64,000 nucleotides of DNA, from the NCBI GenBank assembly GCA_016703105.1, contig JADJCS010000016.1, positions 62,001 to 126,000 of the forward strand, written 5' to 3'. The position numbers and the translations under genes are program-made. This stretch comes from Flavobacteriales bacterium (GTDB taxonomy: Bacteria; Bacteroidota; Bacteroidia; Flavobacteriales_F; PHOS-HE28). The notes below the pieces were generated by a model. It was not told the DNA's origin. It saw only the letters and a list, made by a program, of their open reading frames with translations, and did no database searches. Positions 49,098 to 58,026 of the stretch are shown piece by piece (position 1 is the stretch's first letter; each line of letters starts with the position of its first letter).

Positions 49098-51151
49098 CTC
49101 TGCGAATTTCGGTGATGTTGCCCGGAGGCGTCCTCATGCGCGGAAGTGCTTTCGTGAGCGCGTGGCGGGAAGAAGAACTGTGCGGGATGCCTCCGGAAGT
49201 GTTGCCACACAGCGAGCGCCAATTCGTCCAGATCGCGAACGGGGATCCCCCTGGAGCGCATGGCCAGGCTGAGCGAAAGCCCGAAACTCACCGCGAAATT
49301 GACGAACCCGATGACCCCGACGCCGATGAAGCCCCATACCAATGCTCCAGGCCCCAGCACGAAGTTGGCCCCATGCAGCGCGATCCCCAGGTTGCCGGCC
49401 GCGAAGGTGATATGTCTTATGTCCAGCGGCAACCCGAGTATGGTGCCCAGCACCACCGTGCTGCCCATGAACACCCCGAACCAGAAGTTGCTGAGGATGC
49501 CCGCCCACCTCTTTTCATAGAAATGTGCCAACCGCGCGGCGTTCCGAACTCCCAGCGTGGTGCGTAACAGCGGGTGCTTTTCAATGCGCAACGGAATGCG
49601 TTCATGCCGGCCGCGGTTGGCGACGCTGCCTGCGATGATGCCGCTGAGGAAGAGGAACACCCCGGCGATCGCCGCGTGCAGCACGGCCAACGAATGCACT
49701 GGGCTCAGATCGGTGAGCAGGTCTTCCCACTTGGTGGCCGAAATATTGAAGCCGGTGAGGTAGGCCACCAAGAGGCTCAGTCCCAGCGCCACAGGGAAGG
49801 CCAACAGGATGTTGCCCATGAACGCCACGAACTGCGATCGGAACAACCGCGCGAACAACTGCGCGAACGCGCTGTACGAATGCTTATCGCCCACCGCGTG
49901 CTGAAGGCTTTTCACCAGTGTGGCCGCGGTCATCGCCGGTTGTTTGGTGGCCAGGGTGGCGCCCAGCATGTAGATCGCGATGAAGCCCCACGCATAGTTC
50001 ATGCTGTAGAAGAAGGCTTTGCCGAACAGGCTTGGGTGCAAGTAGGAAAGCAACACTTTCAGGATGCACATCACCGCCACGATGGCCCCGCCGGCAGCGG
50101 CACTGGTGAACATCCTCCGGTACTCCTTAGAGGTACTGGTAATGTAATGCTCACCGGTCCTTCCCGTGTGCTGGGTGATCTCATACGCGGTAAGCCGTGT
50201 GCTCTCTTCCACCAGCCCTCGCACATTGGTTTTTTCGCGGTTGAAAGCGATGAGCCGTCGCGCCAGTTCAACGGTGTTCCGTTCCGCGGTGCGTGAACCA
50301 TCCACCACCAACAGGTCGAGCACGATACGCAAACGTTCGAGTTGTTGCTGTATCCGCAACAGGTTCTGGTTCACGCGGATACTGATGCCGTAGTGCTCGC
50401 TGTTCGCAAAGGCCTTGGTCACGAACTCCACGCACTGCGCATGTTGTATCCGCAGTTTCCGGTGAGCTCCCGGGTCCAGCTCATCCACGGATCCTCCATG
50501 TTCCAGAAAGTACTGCACCACCTCGTCCAGTTCGCGCTGGAAGGCCAGGAAAGGGTTCTCCAGCCGTTCCTGCTCGGGCACCATTTGCAGCACCGCCGCT
50601 TCCAAAGCACGACCGCTTATGCGATGTGCCAGCACACTGGCCGCGAAAAGGAGGTCCGCAAAGGGCCCTTCTCCGTTCTTGGTCGCGCTGATCGGCCGGA
50701 GATCCAATAAGTGGAACAGTTCCAGGAGTTCCTCTTCCGGCAACGCGCCGATCCACAGCGCATCGCCCTTGCGGTAGAACACGTTGATCAACACGTGCCC
50801 CATCGTGCCTTCATCGGGCTGGTCCGGCAATAGCTTCAACACCAACCTGCGCACCACTTCGCGGAAGAAATCGGTGTCGGCCAGAATGCCGTTGTCCGTG
50901 AGGGAATGCCGAATGCGGCGGCCTTTGAGGAGTTGCGTGATGTACGCGCCCAGGCCTTTGCGGTGCTCCTCGTTCTGCCGCAATAACGCAAGGAACGGTT
51001 CGATCGTGGGGCCTTTGTCCTTGCGAAGGGCATCCACCAAACGCACGAGTATCCGCAGGTCGTCCGGTTCGCTGCGCCAAGCCTCACTTTCGCCGAAGTA
51101 CTTGGTGAGCAGCCGCAATAGCTGGGTGTCCGACGCGATCTTGGTTTTCAT
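49094..51151 (-). CDS. Gcr-like polytopic membrane protein (annotated as site-specific recombinase family)
   Basis: A 685-residue protein of the family often called site-specific recombinase Gcr. The N-terminal half is soluble and helical (LVRRLVLKLLPDQPDEGTM, then QNLLRIQQQLERLRIVLDLL). The C-terminal half has about seven membrane segments (GGAIVAVMCILKVLLSYLHP, FVAFMGNILLAFPVALGLSL, AIAGVFLFLSGIIAGSVANR, FWFGVFMGSTVVLGTILGL and ALVWGFIGVGVIGFVNFAV). No tyrosine or serine recombinase motif is visible, so I regard the name as unsupported. The ATG at 51151 is preferred; a TTACTTCG box lies about 11 bases before it. It overlaps the SUI1 gene downstream. Confidence 0.8.
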   Translation of the reverse strand: MKTKIASDTQLLRLLTKYFGESEAWRSEPDDLRILVRLVDALRKDKGPTIEPFLALLRQNEEHRKGLGAYITQLLKGRRIRHSLTDNGILADTDFFREVVRRLVLKLLPDQPDEGTMGHVLINVFYRKGDALWIGALPEEELLELFHLLDLRPISATKNGEGPFADLLFAASVLAHRISGRALEAAVLQMVPEQERLENPFLAFQRELDEVVQYFLEHGGSVDELDPGAHRKLRIQHAQCVEFVTKAFANSEHYGISIRVNQNLLRIQQQLERLRIVLDLLVVDGSRTAERNTVELARRLIAFNREKTNVRGLVEESTRLTAYEITQHTGRTGEHYITSTSKEYRRMFTSAAAGGAIVAVMCILKVLLSYLHPSLFGKAFFYSMNYAWGFIAIYMLGATLATKQPAMTAATLVKSLQHAVGDKHSYSAFAQLFARLFRSQFVAFMGNILLAFPVALGLSLLVAYLTGFNISATKWEDLLTDLSPVHSLAVLHAAIAGVFLFLSGIIAGSVANRGRHERIPLRIEKHPLLRTTLGVRNAARLAHFYEKRWAGILSNFWFGVFMGSTVVLGTILGLPLDIRHITFAAGNLGIALHGANFVLGPGALVWGFIGVGVIGFVNFAVSFGLSLSLAMRSRGIPVRDLDELALAVWQHFRRHPAQFFFPPRAHESTSAHEDASGQHHRNSQR

Positions 51152-51370
51152 GCCTTGCGGGCCGAAGTAAGTCGACATCGGGGCAGTTCGCACATGCCCG
51201 CTTCCAGATCTCTTAGCTGCACGGGTCGTTGCGGTCTCGGGATCAACGGCCACGTCATTTCCAGCGTCCCAACTCCCGTTGGCATTGCTTTCCTTCCGTG
51301 CCTCTGTGCCGGAGCCTGCCCCGACGAAGGACGGGGTGGTGGAGCATTAAATTCCACTGGATCAACCGCT
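51152..51370. other. Intergenic region with trace of mannosidase gene tail
   Basis: About 220 bases without a gene. Bases 51239-51263 (GATCAACGGCCACGTCATTT...) match the mannosidase 3' end at 51669-51693 (GATCAATGGCCGTGTCATCT...) at about 20 of 25 positions. Both would read LEMT(W/R)PLI on the minus strand. A CCCCGACGAAGGACGGGG hairpin lies near 51321-51338. Confidence 0.4.
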
Positions 51371-51645
51371 GCATTCTTTGCGCCCTTCGTGTCCTTTGCG
51401 GTACCCTTTCACTTCCACCAAAGCATCAGCGGCATTCTTTGCGCCCTTCGTGTTCTTTGCGGTACCCTTTCACTTCCACCAAAGCATCAGCGGCATTCTT
51501 TGCGCCCTTCGCGTTCTTTGCGGTACCCTTTCACTTCCACCAGAGCATCCGCTGCATTCTTTGCGCCCTTCGTGTCCTTTGCGGTACCCTTTCACTTCCA
51601 CCAAAGCATCAGCGGCATTCTTTGCGCCCTTCGTGTTCTTTGCGG
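51371..51645. repeat. 61-bp tandem repeat, four full copies and a partial fifth
   Basis: Units begin at 51371, 51432, 51493, 51554 and 51615. Each contains GCATTCTTTGCGCCCTTCGT, GTYCTTTGCGGTACCCTTTC and ACTTCCACCAAAGCATCAGC with a few substitutions. The fifth diverges after GCGGTA and runs into the mannosidase stop region. The core TTTGCG-CCCTTCGTGTTCTTTGCGG (written on the other strand as CCGCAAAGAACACGAAGGGC) also forms the arms of the element at 9763-9880. There are no unique spacers, so this is not a CRISPR array. Confidence 0.92.
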
Positions 51646-51654
51646 TATGTTCCC

Positions 51655-54600
51655 TCACTTCCACCACGTGATCAATGGCCGTGTCATCTCCAACCCGAAC
51701 CTCCGCGCCTCCTCCAGCTTGAACGGCCCGTGCATCTTCAGGTAGAGGTCGAAGGTGATGGGCCCTTCCTGGTCGGCCTTGAAGTTGGTGTGCCAGTAGT
51801 TGTTGAGGGCGTAGAGGTAGATGGTGCTGCTGCTCTTCGCCTCGGTCTTCCAGGCCTTGTAGTACTCCGGGTTGGTACCGCGACCGGGGTTCACCTTGCG
51901 TTCGTCCACCATTTCGCCCACTTCCCAGATCGCGCCTTGCGGGCACACGATGGTGACGCCCATGCTGTCGTTGCTCACATCGATCCAGCGCTGGGCGCAG
52001 AAGAAGTCGTTGTTGCTGCCGGGGATGCGGCCGCTTTCAGGCGTGATGCACGTATCACTGATACCAATGCGGACGGTGGCGTTGGGGATGTTGAAGGGGA
52101 GGGCGAGGTGGAGGGATTCTTTGTCGCGGATAGCCTTCTTGTACAAAGTGGAACGGATATGAATGGGCCAGATTGGCCTGTACTGGAGGTCCGTTGCGAT
52201 GCTGTCAGTTCCAATCATATCAAGCATACAGTGATAGCATGAATGCTGATTCTCATGTCTCTTCCAAGCCGGTCGAATCGATGAGCTCGGGACGGTCAAT
52301 CCCATTGAACGCCACTCGACCAGACCACACGGAGCGATTGCTGAGGATGTGTCGGCCTCGATCCCATTCAGCATGTCCCATGAACCTGCCTTGGTCATAG
52401 GGTTGATATAGGCCCCATCGAGCACTCGAAAGAACGGCTCGGAGGATGTTGAGAGGGTGTATGATCGGATCGGTTCAGAGTGCTTGCCGAACTCGATGAA
52501 ATATGGATCGCAGTTCGCTGGATTATAGACGACCTCAGTATTTCTGCTTTCGGAGGTCACCCGGTTGAATGCTTTGGCTGGTGGTGGTAGCTGAACGACG
52601 CCACTCCTGTACCATGGAAGAGTGTTTATGACATCGACGGATGATTGTCCGTTGTAGGCGGGAAGTAGTGCCTTCTCTATGACATCCACATACCACCCCG
52701 CACTATCCGCGAACGCCTTCTTCACCCGCCATTGGTCGGTGGTGAAATGACCGTCCGGATCGCTGATGCTGCACCACGCGCCCCAGGTGTGCTCGTGCCA
52801 CATCACGATGCTGCGCTTGGCGCGGTAGAGCAGGTGCGGGTCGATGGGCTTGCCGAGGATCTTCGCCGCTTCGATCAGGTTGGAAAGTCGCGCGCTGAGC
52901 ACGCGCACATCGCCTTCCTCCTTCGCCGTGCTATAGGCGCCATCCTCCCAGTAGGGCGTGAAGTCGCCGCTCCACGTCGGGATCTGCTTGCCGTACTTCG
53001 TTTCGAATTCCTGCATCATTGTGCCCGCGTTGGCGATGATCAGTCGTGGTGAGGCGTACTTCTCGTTCCAGTCGCGCACGAAGTCGCTGAGGGTGCTGTC
53101 CACCGGACCGTTGTCGCTCACGATGTTGTAGCGCCACTGCACCATGTCGTAGGGATAGCCCTTCGCGGCGAGCTCGTTCATGTAGGCGGCGATCTTCCGC
53201 GTGCCGCGTTCCTTGATGGCCCCGGCCGTGTAGCCGTGCCAGCCGCCGTAGCCCTGGCCGGCGGTCCACACGAGGATGCTGTCGCGACCGGTGGTGCTCT
53301 TCCACCAGTAGGGCTTGTCGCCCTGTTCGCGCAGGGTGCTGCCGATGCGGTCGCCGCCGTCGGGCATGTCGGGGATGTAGTTCGGCCCCTGGCTCAGGTG
53401 GCGGATGCCGTGCGCGGCGTAGGCGTCCACCATGCTCCAGCTCATGCCGGGGATGTCCGTCTGCATCGCCATGGTGATCGGCAGGTCGTACCATTTGCGC
53501 AGTGAATCGGCGTACTCCACGATCCAATGCATCTCTTCTGGCGTGCAGAGGCCCGTGAGGATGTTCGCGTAGTTCGCGCTGAGGGCGATGCTGCCGCTCT
53601 TCACAGCTGCGATGAAGCGTTGCTTGTCCGCTTCGCTCGCGATGCCGAGGAAGTTCTCCACGGCCCACAGGCTCTCCACGTTCCACACGAAGCGGCTGTC
53701 CTCGGGATAGTCCTTCGTGCGGTCGATCAATTCCAGCGCTTTGAAGATGTTGTTGTTCTGGATCGTCTCCACCTCGGCTTGCAGGTGGCTGTAGCCGATG
53801 TCGGTGTGGGAGTGATGGACGAGGTAGATGTCGCGGTGGATGAGTGGTTGAATGTTCAAAAGGGTGTCCAACAAAGCGCGCCCCTTGATGTTCGCCTTGA
53901 TCCTTACCGGTGTGTACGCCCCGGTCAAGGGTGTTTCGATGACTTGGAGACCATTCGCGATGTCAAAAGCATGCGCACCATTCTGACCCTCGATCATCAC
54001 GTTTAGCGTTGTGGAGGGGCCAAAATGCATAACAGTGAGTTGCAGTGGCTGGAGTTCGCTGTGACTGTGGTTGTAAACGAAGGGAAGAACTGTGGACTCC
54101 ACCTTCTCCTCGAAAGTGTAACGGAAGGTCATGAACCAGTCCGGGCTATCCTGCGCGTGGCCCACCACTTTCAGCTTCACCAGCTGGCCGGGTGTGATGT
54201 ACTTCCGCGGAACCCGCAGATGCGCGAAGCCATGGGCATCGCCGTGGCGGTCCATCTTGCTGAACTCGAAGACGAGCTTGGTGCTGTCAGCCCCAGCCGC
54301 GCTCCATGAGCCCGGGTTCGTGCTGTGGTGCGTGGTAAAGGTGAGCGCGAGCTGGTCGTTGATGAACAGGTCGAAGGACCGATCGCCGCCGGAGGTGGTG
54401 CTGTTGTGCGCGGCGATCCAACTGAAGTAGAAGTACTGGGTTGATTCTCGCTCGGAGAAAGGCACCGACGCGGTCTCCCAAGCGATCGCCTTCGCTCCAT
54501 CGGTGCAACGGGTGAGCAATGCCGTGGTGGCATGCTCCGGGTACACGCTGAAGTAGGAGAGGACCTCGCCTTCGATGTCCTTCGCGTAGCCGTTGATCAC

Positions 54601-54684
54601 GTCCTGCTTTCCGAAGATGGGAAGGTCTACTTGCGCGGTGGAGGTTAGGGCGCACAGAAGCGGGAGACCGGCGATGAGGCGCAT
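51655..54684 (-). CDS. Exported GH38-like alpha-mannosidase
   Basis: A 1009-residue protein with a signal peptide (LIAGLPLLCALTSTAQ). An N-terminal accessory region of about 280 residues is followed by a GH38 catalytic domain. Its metal-binding start is YLVHHSHTDIGYSHLQAEVE near 295, the nucleophile-type Asp is in MAMQTDIPGMSWSMVDAYAA near 408, and WHEHTWGAWCSISDPDGHF lies near 645. C-terminal beta domains end at residue 1009. It should remove alpha-linked mannose from glycans in the periplasm or outside. A CATCTTTG box on the minus strand (54688-54695) ends three bases before the ATG. Parts near 52160-52700 and 53860-54120 are AT-richer than the rest. Confidence 0.85.
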   Translation of the reverse strand: MRLIAGLPLLCALTSTAQVDLPIFGKQDVINGYAKDIEGEVLSYFSVYPEHATTALLTRCTDGAKAIAWETASVPFSERESTQYFYFSWIAAHNSTTSGGDRSFDLFINDQLALTFTTHHSTNPGSWSAAGADSTKLVFEFSKMDRHGDAHGFAHLRVPRKYITPGQLVKLKVVGHAQDSPDWFMTFRYTFEEKVESTVLPFVYNHSHSELQPLQLTVMHFGPSTTLNVMIEGQNGAHAFDIANGLQVIETPLTGAYTPVRIKANIKGRALLDTLLNIQPLIHRDIYLVHHSHTDIGYSHLQAEVETIQNNNIFKALELIDRTKDYPEDSRFVWNVESLWAVENFLGIASEADKQRFIAAVKSGSIALSANYANILTGLCTPEEMHWIVEYADSLRKWYDLPITMAMQTDIPGMSWSMVDAYAAHGIRHLSQGPNYIPDMPDGGDRIGSTLREQGDKPYWWKSTTGRDSILVWTAGQGYGGWHGYTAGAIKERGTRKIAAYMNELAAKGYPYDMVQWRYNIVSDNGPVDSTLSDFVRDWNEKYASPRLIIANAGTMMQEFETKYGKQIPTWSGDFTPYWEDGAYSTAKEEGDVRVLSARLSNLIEAAKILGKPIDPHLLYRAKRSIVMWHEHTWGAWCSISDPDGHFTTDQWRVKKAFADSAGWYVDVIEKALLPAYNGQSSVDVINTLPWYRSGVVQLPPPAKAFNRVTSESRNTEVVYNPANCDPYFIEFGKHSEPIRSYTLSTSSEPFFRVLDGAYINPMTKAGSWDMLNGIEADTSSAIAPCGLVEWRSMGLTVPSSSIRPAWKRHENQHSCYHCMLDMIGTDSIATDLQYRPIWPIHIRSTLYKKAIRDKESLHLALPFNIPNATVRIGISDTCITPESGRIPGSNNDFFCAQRWIDVSNDSMGVTIVCPQGAIWEVGEMVDERKVNPGRGTNPEYYKAWKTEAKSSSTIYLYALNNYWHTNFKADQEGPITFDLYLKMHGPFKLEEARRFGLEMTRPLITWWK

Positions 54685-54819
54685 GTCCAAAGATGGGAGG
54701 GAATGCGGCTTTCACCGCCACGTCGCCACGGACGCCACGGCCACGCCGCGGAATGTTCGCATCTCGTTCCCAATCGCGCTGCGGAACCCTTGCGCTCGTT
54801 GCGTCGCCTCGGTAGGAAT
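54685..54819. repeat. Intergenic region with one arm of a 20-bp direct repeat
   Basis: GAATGCGGCTTTCACCGCCA at 54701-54720 recurs exactly at 55907-55926, so the two copies bracket the outer-membrane protein gene. It continues as CGTCGCCACGGACGCCACGG, a relative of the CCGCAAAG-type motif. A GCGCTCGTTGCGTCGCCTCGG piece lies near 54792. Confidence 0.6.
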
Positions 54820-55806
54820 TCAGAACGCGAACCGCACCCCCAAATTGATCACCATAGCGCGCGTCAAACCATCCGGTCGCGCCTCACGCGTGATCACCGC
54901 CGAACCAAAGCTGGCTTCCAACGACCAGGAATCGGATAGATCGTAACGTGCTTCGGCAGTGAGGTTGAGCGTCAGCCCATCAGAACCTTCGACATCACGG
55001 CGCACGAACGGCTCCATTTCCCACGGATCCGGTGTTCCATCCAATTCGAGTCGGCTGTCCAAACCAAGGTGATAGATGGCCAGCAGCCCGGGTTGGATGG
55101 AGAATTTCCCGATGGGAAGCGCGTATTGTACGCGGGCCACAGCATCGTTCGCACGTTCCAAATAGGCGGACTCAAAGTACGTGAGCGCATCCGCATCGCC
55201 GTCCCAGGCTTCATGGTAGAAGAGGTTCTCGTTGCCTTGGTCCAGCACATGCTGGTAAGCCAGCGCTGTTGTCCAGCGCTTGTATCTGTATTGGGCGCCA
55301 AGCAACAGATCCAAGGTGCCAAGCCCAGGTTGATAGGGCATGGGCAGCGGCTTGAAGTCCGGTCCGAAGCTGGTCTGTTCCAGCGGTTGGGGAGAGGTCT
55401 CACCGGTGGGCAACCGCAATCCGGCTATCGCGGTCAAGTTGTGGTCACGCTCCTTCACGAAGGCATAGCTGGCAGTGAAGATCACGTCGCCGATACCGCT
55501 ATTATCGCCCAAGTTGCCACTTGCACTCACATAGGGCACCTTCAATTGAAGACCGAACCCGTCGGTGATCCCGATGCCGATCTCCGGCACTACCTGCATG
55601 ATCACGATGCCCTGCTCGCCAACGGCGTAGCTGAATTGGAGCCGGGCGAAATGCAGCGGCTCTTTCGCACCGGTGCTATCGCTTTTTGTGGCAAGCTGAC
55701 CTATAGGGCCTGCGGTACACACGCCGGCATCGCTACAGCCTTGGGCCATGGACTTGCTATGCGCCAACAGGCTCATTGCGAAGAAGAGGAAGGTGCGGAC
55801 CTGCAT
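54820..55806 (-). CDS. Exported outer-membrane beta-barrel protein (transporter-like)
   Basis: A 328-residue protein with a signal peptide (FLFFAMSLLAHSKSMAQ). A short Cys-containing start (GCSDAGVCTAGPIG) is followed by amphipathic strands typical of a barrel: FARLQFSYAVGEQGIVIMQV, FGLQLKVPYVSASGNLG, LTAIAGLRLPTGE and LLLGAQYRYKRWTTALAYQH. It ends with Phe (LGVRFAF). It resembles the MetA-pathway or phenol-degradation outer-membrane families, but the substrate is unknown. The ATG at 55806 gives the signal peptide. Confidence 0.75.
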   Translation of the reverse strand: MQVRTFLFFAMSLLAHSKSMAQGCSDAGVCTAGPIGQLATKSDSTGAKEPLHFARLQFSYAVGEQGIVIMQVVPEIGIGITDGFGLQLKVPYVSASGNLGDNSGIGDVIFTASYAFVKERDHNLTAIAGLRLPTGETSPQPLEQTSFGPDFKPLPMPYQPGLGTLDLLLGAQYRYKRWTTALAYQHVLDQGNENLFYHEAWDGDADALTYFESAYLERANDAVARVQYALPIGKFSIQPGLLAIYHLGLDSRLELDGTPDPWEMEPFVRRDVEGSDGLTLNLTAEARYDLSDSWSLEASFGSAVITREARPDGLTRAMVINLGVRFAF

Positions 55807-56081
55807 GGGATGGTGTTCGTTGCTTGGAACGGTTAAGATCGGTCGATAGTACCGCCCGTCGCACGGGTTGTGGCATCCTGACTTGGGCACTGCGCTGCAA
55901 CGAGAGGAATGCGGCTTTCACCGCCAAGGCGCAAAGGACGCAACGGCCGCGCAACGTATTTGAAATGCCTTGGCGCCCACTTGGCGTCCGTGGCAGCTCC
56001 GAAGGAGCGGGCGCTACTCGCGAAGCGAGGGGCGACCATGCGGTGGATGGGTTCTACTTTTGCCATCCCAATACGCACAAC
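55807..56081. promoter_or_regulatory. Intergenic region before kdnA, with repeat and -7 element
   Basis: It contains the second 20-bp direct-repeat copy at 55907-55926 followed by AGGCGCAAAGGACGCAACGG, another relative of the CCGCAAAG motif. TACTTTTG at 56055-56062 matches TANNTTTG exactly and ends 19 bases before the kdnA ATG. No gene was seen. Confidence 0.55.
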
Positions 56082-57287
56082 ATGCCAGGCACCGAACTGT
56101 TCGGCGAAGAGGAGAAGAAGGAAGTGATGGACGTCCTGAACACGGGCGTGCTCTTCCGCTACAACCACGATGCGGCACGCAAGGGCCAGTGGAAGGCCAA
56201 GGACTTCGAAGCGGAGATCGCCAAGTTCACCGGGGCAAAGTATGCGTTGGCGGTAAGCAGCGGCAGCACAGCTGTGAGCAGCATGCTCGCTGCGTGCGGT
56301 GTGGGTTATGGAGATCACGTCATCGTGCCACCGTTCACATTCGTGGCCACGATCGAAGCGGTACTCTTCGCTGGTGCCATTCCTGTTTTTGCGGAGATCG
56401 ACGAGACGCTGTGTATGAGCGCCGAAGGAATTCGCGCGGCGATCACACCGCAGACGAAAGCGGTGCTGCTTGTCCATATGTGCGGCGCCTCTGCCGATCT
56501 GGATGGCATCATGGCCGTGTGCAAGGAAAGGAACGTGATGCTGATCGAGGACACCGCCCAAGCGTTCGGCGCCACCTACAAGGGCAAGCACCTCGGCCTC
56601 TTCGGCAGGATGGGCAGCTTCAGCTTCGACTTCTTCAAGATCAACACCTGCGGCGAAGGCGGCGTCATCATCACCAACGACCAGCAGCTGATCAAGACCG
56701 CCGAATACCTCAGCGACCACGGCCACAGTCACGAAGGCGACAACCGCGGCATGGAGCCCCACCCGATCATGGGCACCAACTACCGCATCGGCGAGATCAA
56801 CGCCGCCATCGGGCTGGCGCAGGCGCGCAAGCTGCCCTACATCATCAGCCAGCAACGCAAGCACAAGGCGATCATCCAGGCGCGACTTTCCAAGATCCCC
56901 GGCCTGTCCTTCCGCAAGCAGTGCGACGATGCCGGTGACAGCGCCACCTTCTTCCACCTGCTTTTCCCCGATGAAGCCACCGCGCGAGCGGCGCACAAGG
57001 CCATGGGCGAAGCCGGCGTGGGCGGCGGCTACTGGTACGACAACATGTACCACTACATCAAGCAGTGGCACCAGGTGAAGGAGCTGAGCATGCCCTTCCG
57101 CATGGTGGCGCACGAGCTCGGCCTGCCGCAGGATCTGAAGACGATGAAGTTCCCGAAGAGCGATGCGGTGCTGAGCCGTTTGATCAGCTTCAACATCCGC
57201 GTGACGTGGACGGAAGCGGAGCTGGATGCCTACCTGGACAAGGTGGAAGGGGCGGTGAAGAAGGTGATGGAGGGGGTGGCGGCATGA
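56082..57287 (+). CDS. kdnA: 8-amino-3,8-dideoxy-manno-octulosonate transaminase
   Basis: A 401-residue DegT/AHBA-fold PLP aminotransferase. The start MPGTELFGEEEKKEVMDVLN and VLFRYNHDAARKGQWKAKDF are like those of KdnA from Shewanella, as is VPPFTFVATIEAVLFAGAIP. The PLP Lys is in FDFFKINTCGEGGVIITND near residue 186, and SDHGHSHEGDNRGMEPHPIM follows. KdnA transaminates 8-oxo-Kdo to 8-amino-Kdo, the form that replaces Kdo in the LPS inner core. The partner oxidase kdnB is at 59260, with several unrelated genes between. Its TGA overlaps the ATG of the next hypothetical gene. Confidence 0.9.
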   Translation: MPGTELFGEEEKKEVMDVLNTGVLFRYNHDAARKGQWKAKDFEAEIAKFTGAKYALAVSSGSTAVSSMLAACGVGYGDHVIVPPFTFVATIEAVLFAGAIPVFAEIDETLCMSAEGIRAAITPQTKAVLLVHMCGASADLDGIMAVCKERNVMLIEDTAQAFGATYKGKHLGLFGRMGSFSFDFFKINTCGEGGVIITNDQQLIKTAEYLSDHGHSHEGDNRGMEPHPIMGTNYRIGEINAAIGLAQARKLPYIISQQRKHKAIIQARLSKIPGLSFRKQCDDAGDSATFFHLLFPDEATARAAHKAMGEAGVGGGYWYDNMYHYIKQWHQVKELSMPFRMVAHELGLPQDLKTMKFPKSDAVLSRLISFNIRVTWTEAELDAYLDKVEGAVKKVMEGVAA

Positions 57288-57769
57288 TCTTAGAGTCCGG
57301 CATCATGGGCTTTTCCATCAATAAGGACAACTACGAAAAGTACAAGGAGGTTTCCCGGATTCTGTTCGAGGAGATCTTTCCACCAACCTATTGGGCGGCG
57401 AAGCCACCCGAGGCTCACCCCACGAATGTGCTTGAGAGGTGGGAGCGAGAGAAACCAGGGATCGTGAAGCGGGCACTAAAAGAAGGGCTCCGTGATGCGG
57501 TTTCAATGTTGGAGGATTGCCCGCCGGAGGTCATCAAGAAGATCGATCAACGGTTAAGCGCCGCTGACCTGCCTAGTGTTAGCCACCTGCGGTCAGTTGT
57601 TCGAGATACTCTAGGCAAAGTGTTGAAGCGAGGACAAGTGAAGAACCTAGATGAATTCTACGTGGTAAAGGAGATCCTCGACAATGTCGACTCTGATCTA
57701 CCGGCTCTGGATCGTGAACGCCTTTCAAAGGCCATGTTCGAATTCGAATTTGGAAAATCGATCAAATGA
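57284..57769 (+). CDS. Hypothetical protein
   Basis: A 161-residue soluble, helical, charged protein: FSINKDNYEKYKEVSRILFE, then LKEGLRDAVSMLEDCPPEVI and LDEFYVVKEILDNVDSDLPA. I do not recognise the family. The ATG overlaps the kdnA stop, and its own stop overlaps an ATG of the GH47 fragment frame. GC is lower than in kdnA, suggesting a different origin. No role in Kdo8N synthesis is proposed. Confidence 0.55.
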   Translation: MILESGIMGFSINKDNYEKYKEVSRILFEEIFPPTYWAAKPPEAHPTNVLERWEREKPGIVKRALKEGLRDAVSMLEDCPPEVIKKIDQRLSAADLPSVSHLRSVVRDTLGKVLKRGQVKNLDEFYVVKEILDNVDSDLPALDRERLSKAMFEFEFGKSIK

Positions 57770-57822
57770 CGGCGAATTGCTCTCTCTTCTGGTGGTCTTC
57801 GGACTGCCGTTCGAAGTTGCGG

Positions 57823-58020
57823 ATGTTCCTCGCGATCCTCCCTTTCGTCGTCGCTTGCAAGAACGGACCAGCTACCAAAACCTCGGACCACGAGACCGTC
57901 GCCGACAGCACCTACCTCCGCCTCGCCGAAGAGGTCCGCCAGGAGACCCTGCGCAGCTGGAAGGCCTACAAGCAATACGCCTGGGGCCACGATGTGCTGA
58001 TGCGGAACTCGAAGGCTTGA
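57823..58020 (+). pseudogene. Truncated GH47 alpha-mannosidase, N-terminal fragment
   Basis: The fragment of 65 residues starts with a lipoprotein-like leader (MFLAILPFVVACKNGP) and continues LAEEVRQETLRSWKAYKQYA, then WGHDVL. That is the N-terminal block of class I (GH47) alpha-mannosidases, where a helix is followed by YAWGHDEL. It stops at MRNSKA just where a REP sequence (58027) begins; the remaining about 400 residues are absent. The open frame extends further upstream to an ATG at 57766, but the leader at 57823 is the natural start. Confidence 0.65.
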
Positions 58021-58026
58021 ACACCG

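Noticed and set aside
49094..51151. Site-specific recombinase
   Set aside because: Membrane helices fill the C-terminal half and no tyrosine or serine recombinase active site is visible.
51371..51645. Possible CRISPR array
   Set aside because: Period 61 with nearly identical full units and no variable spacers; no cas genes. It is a plain tandem repeat.
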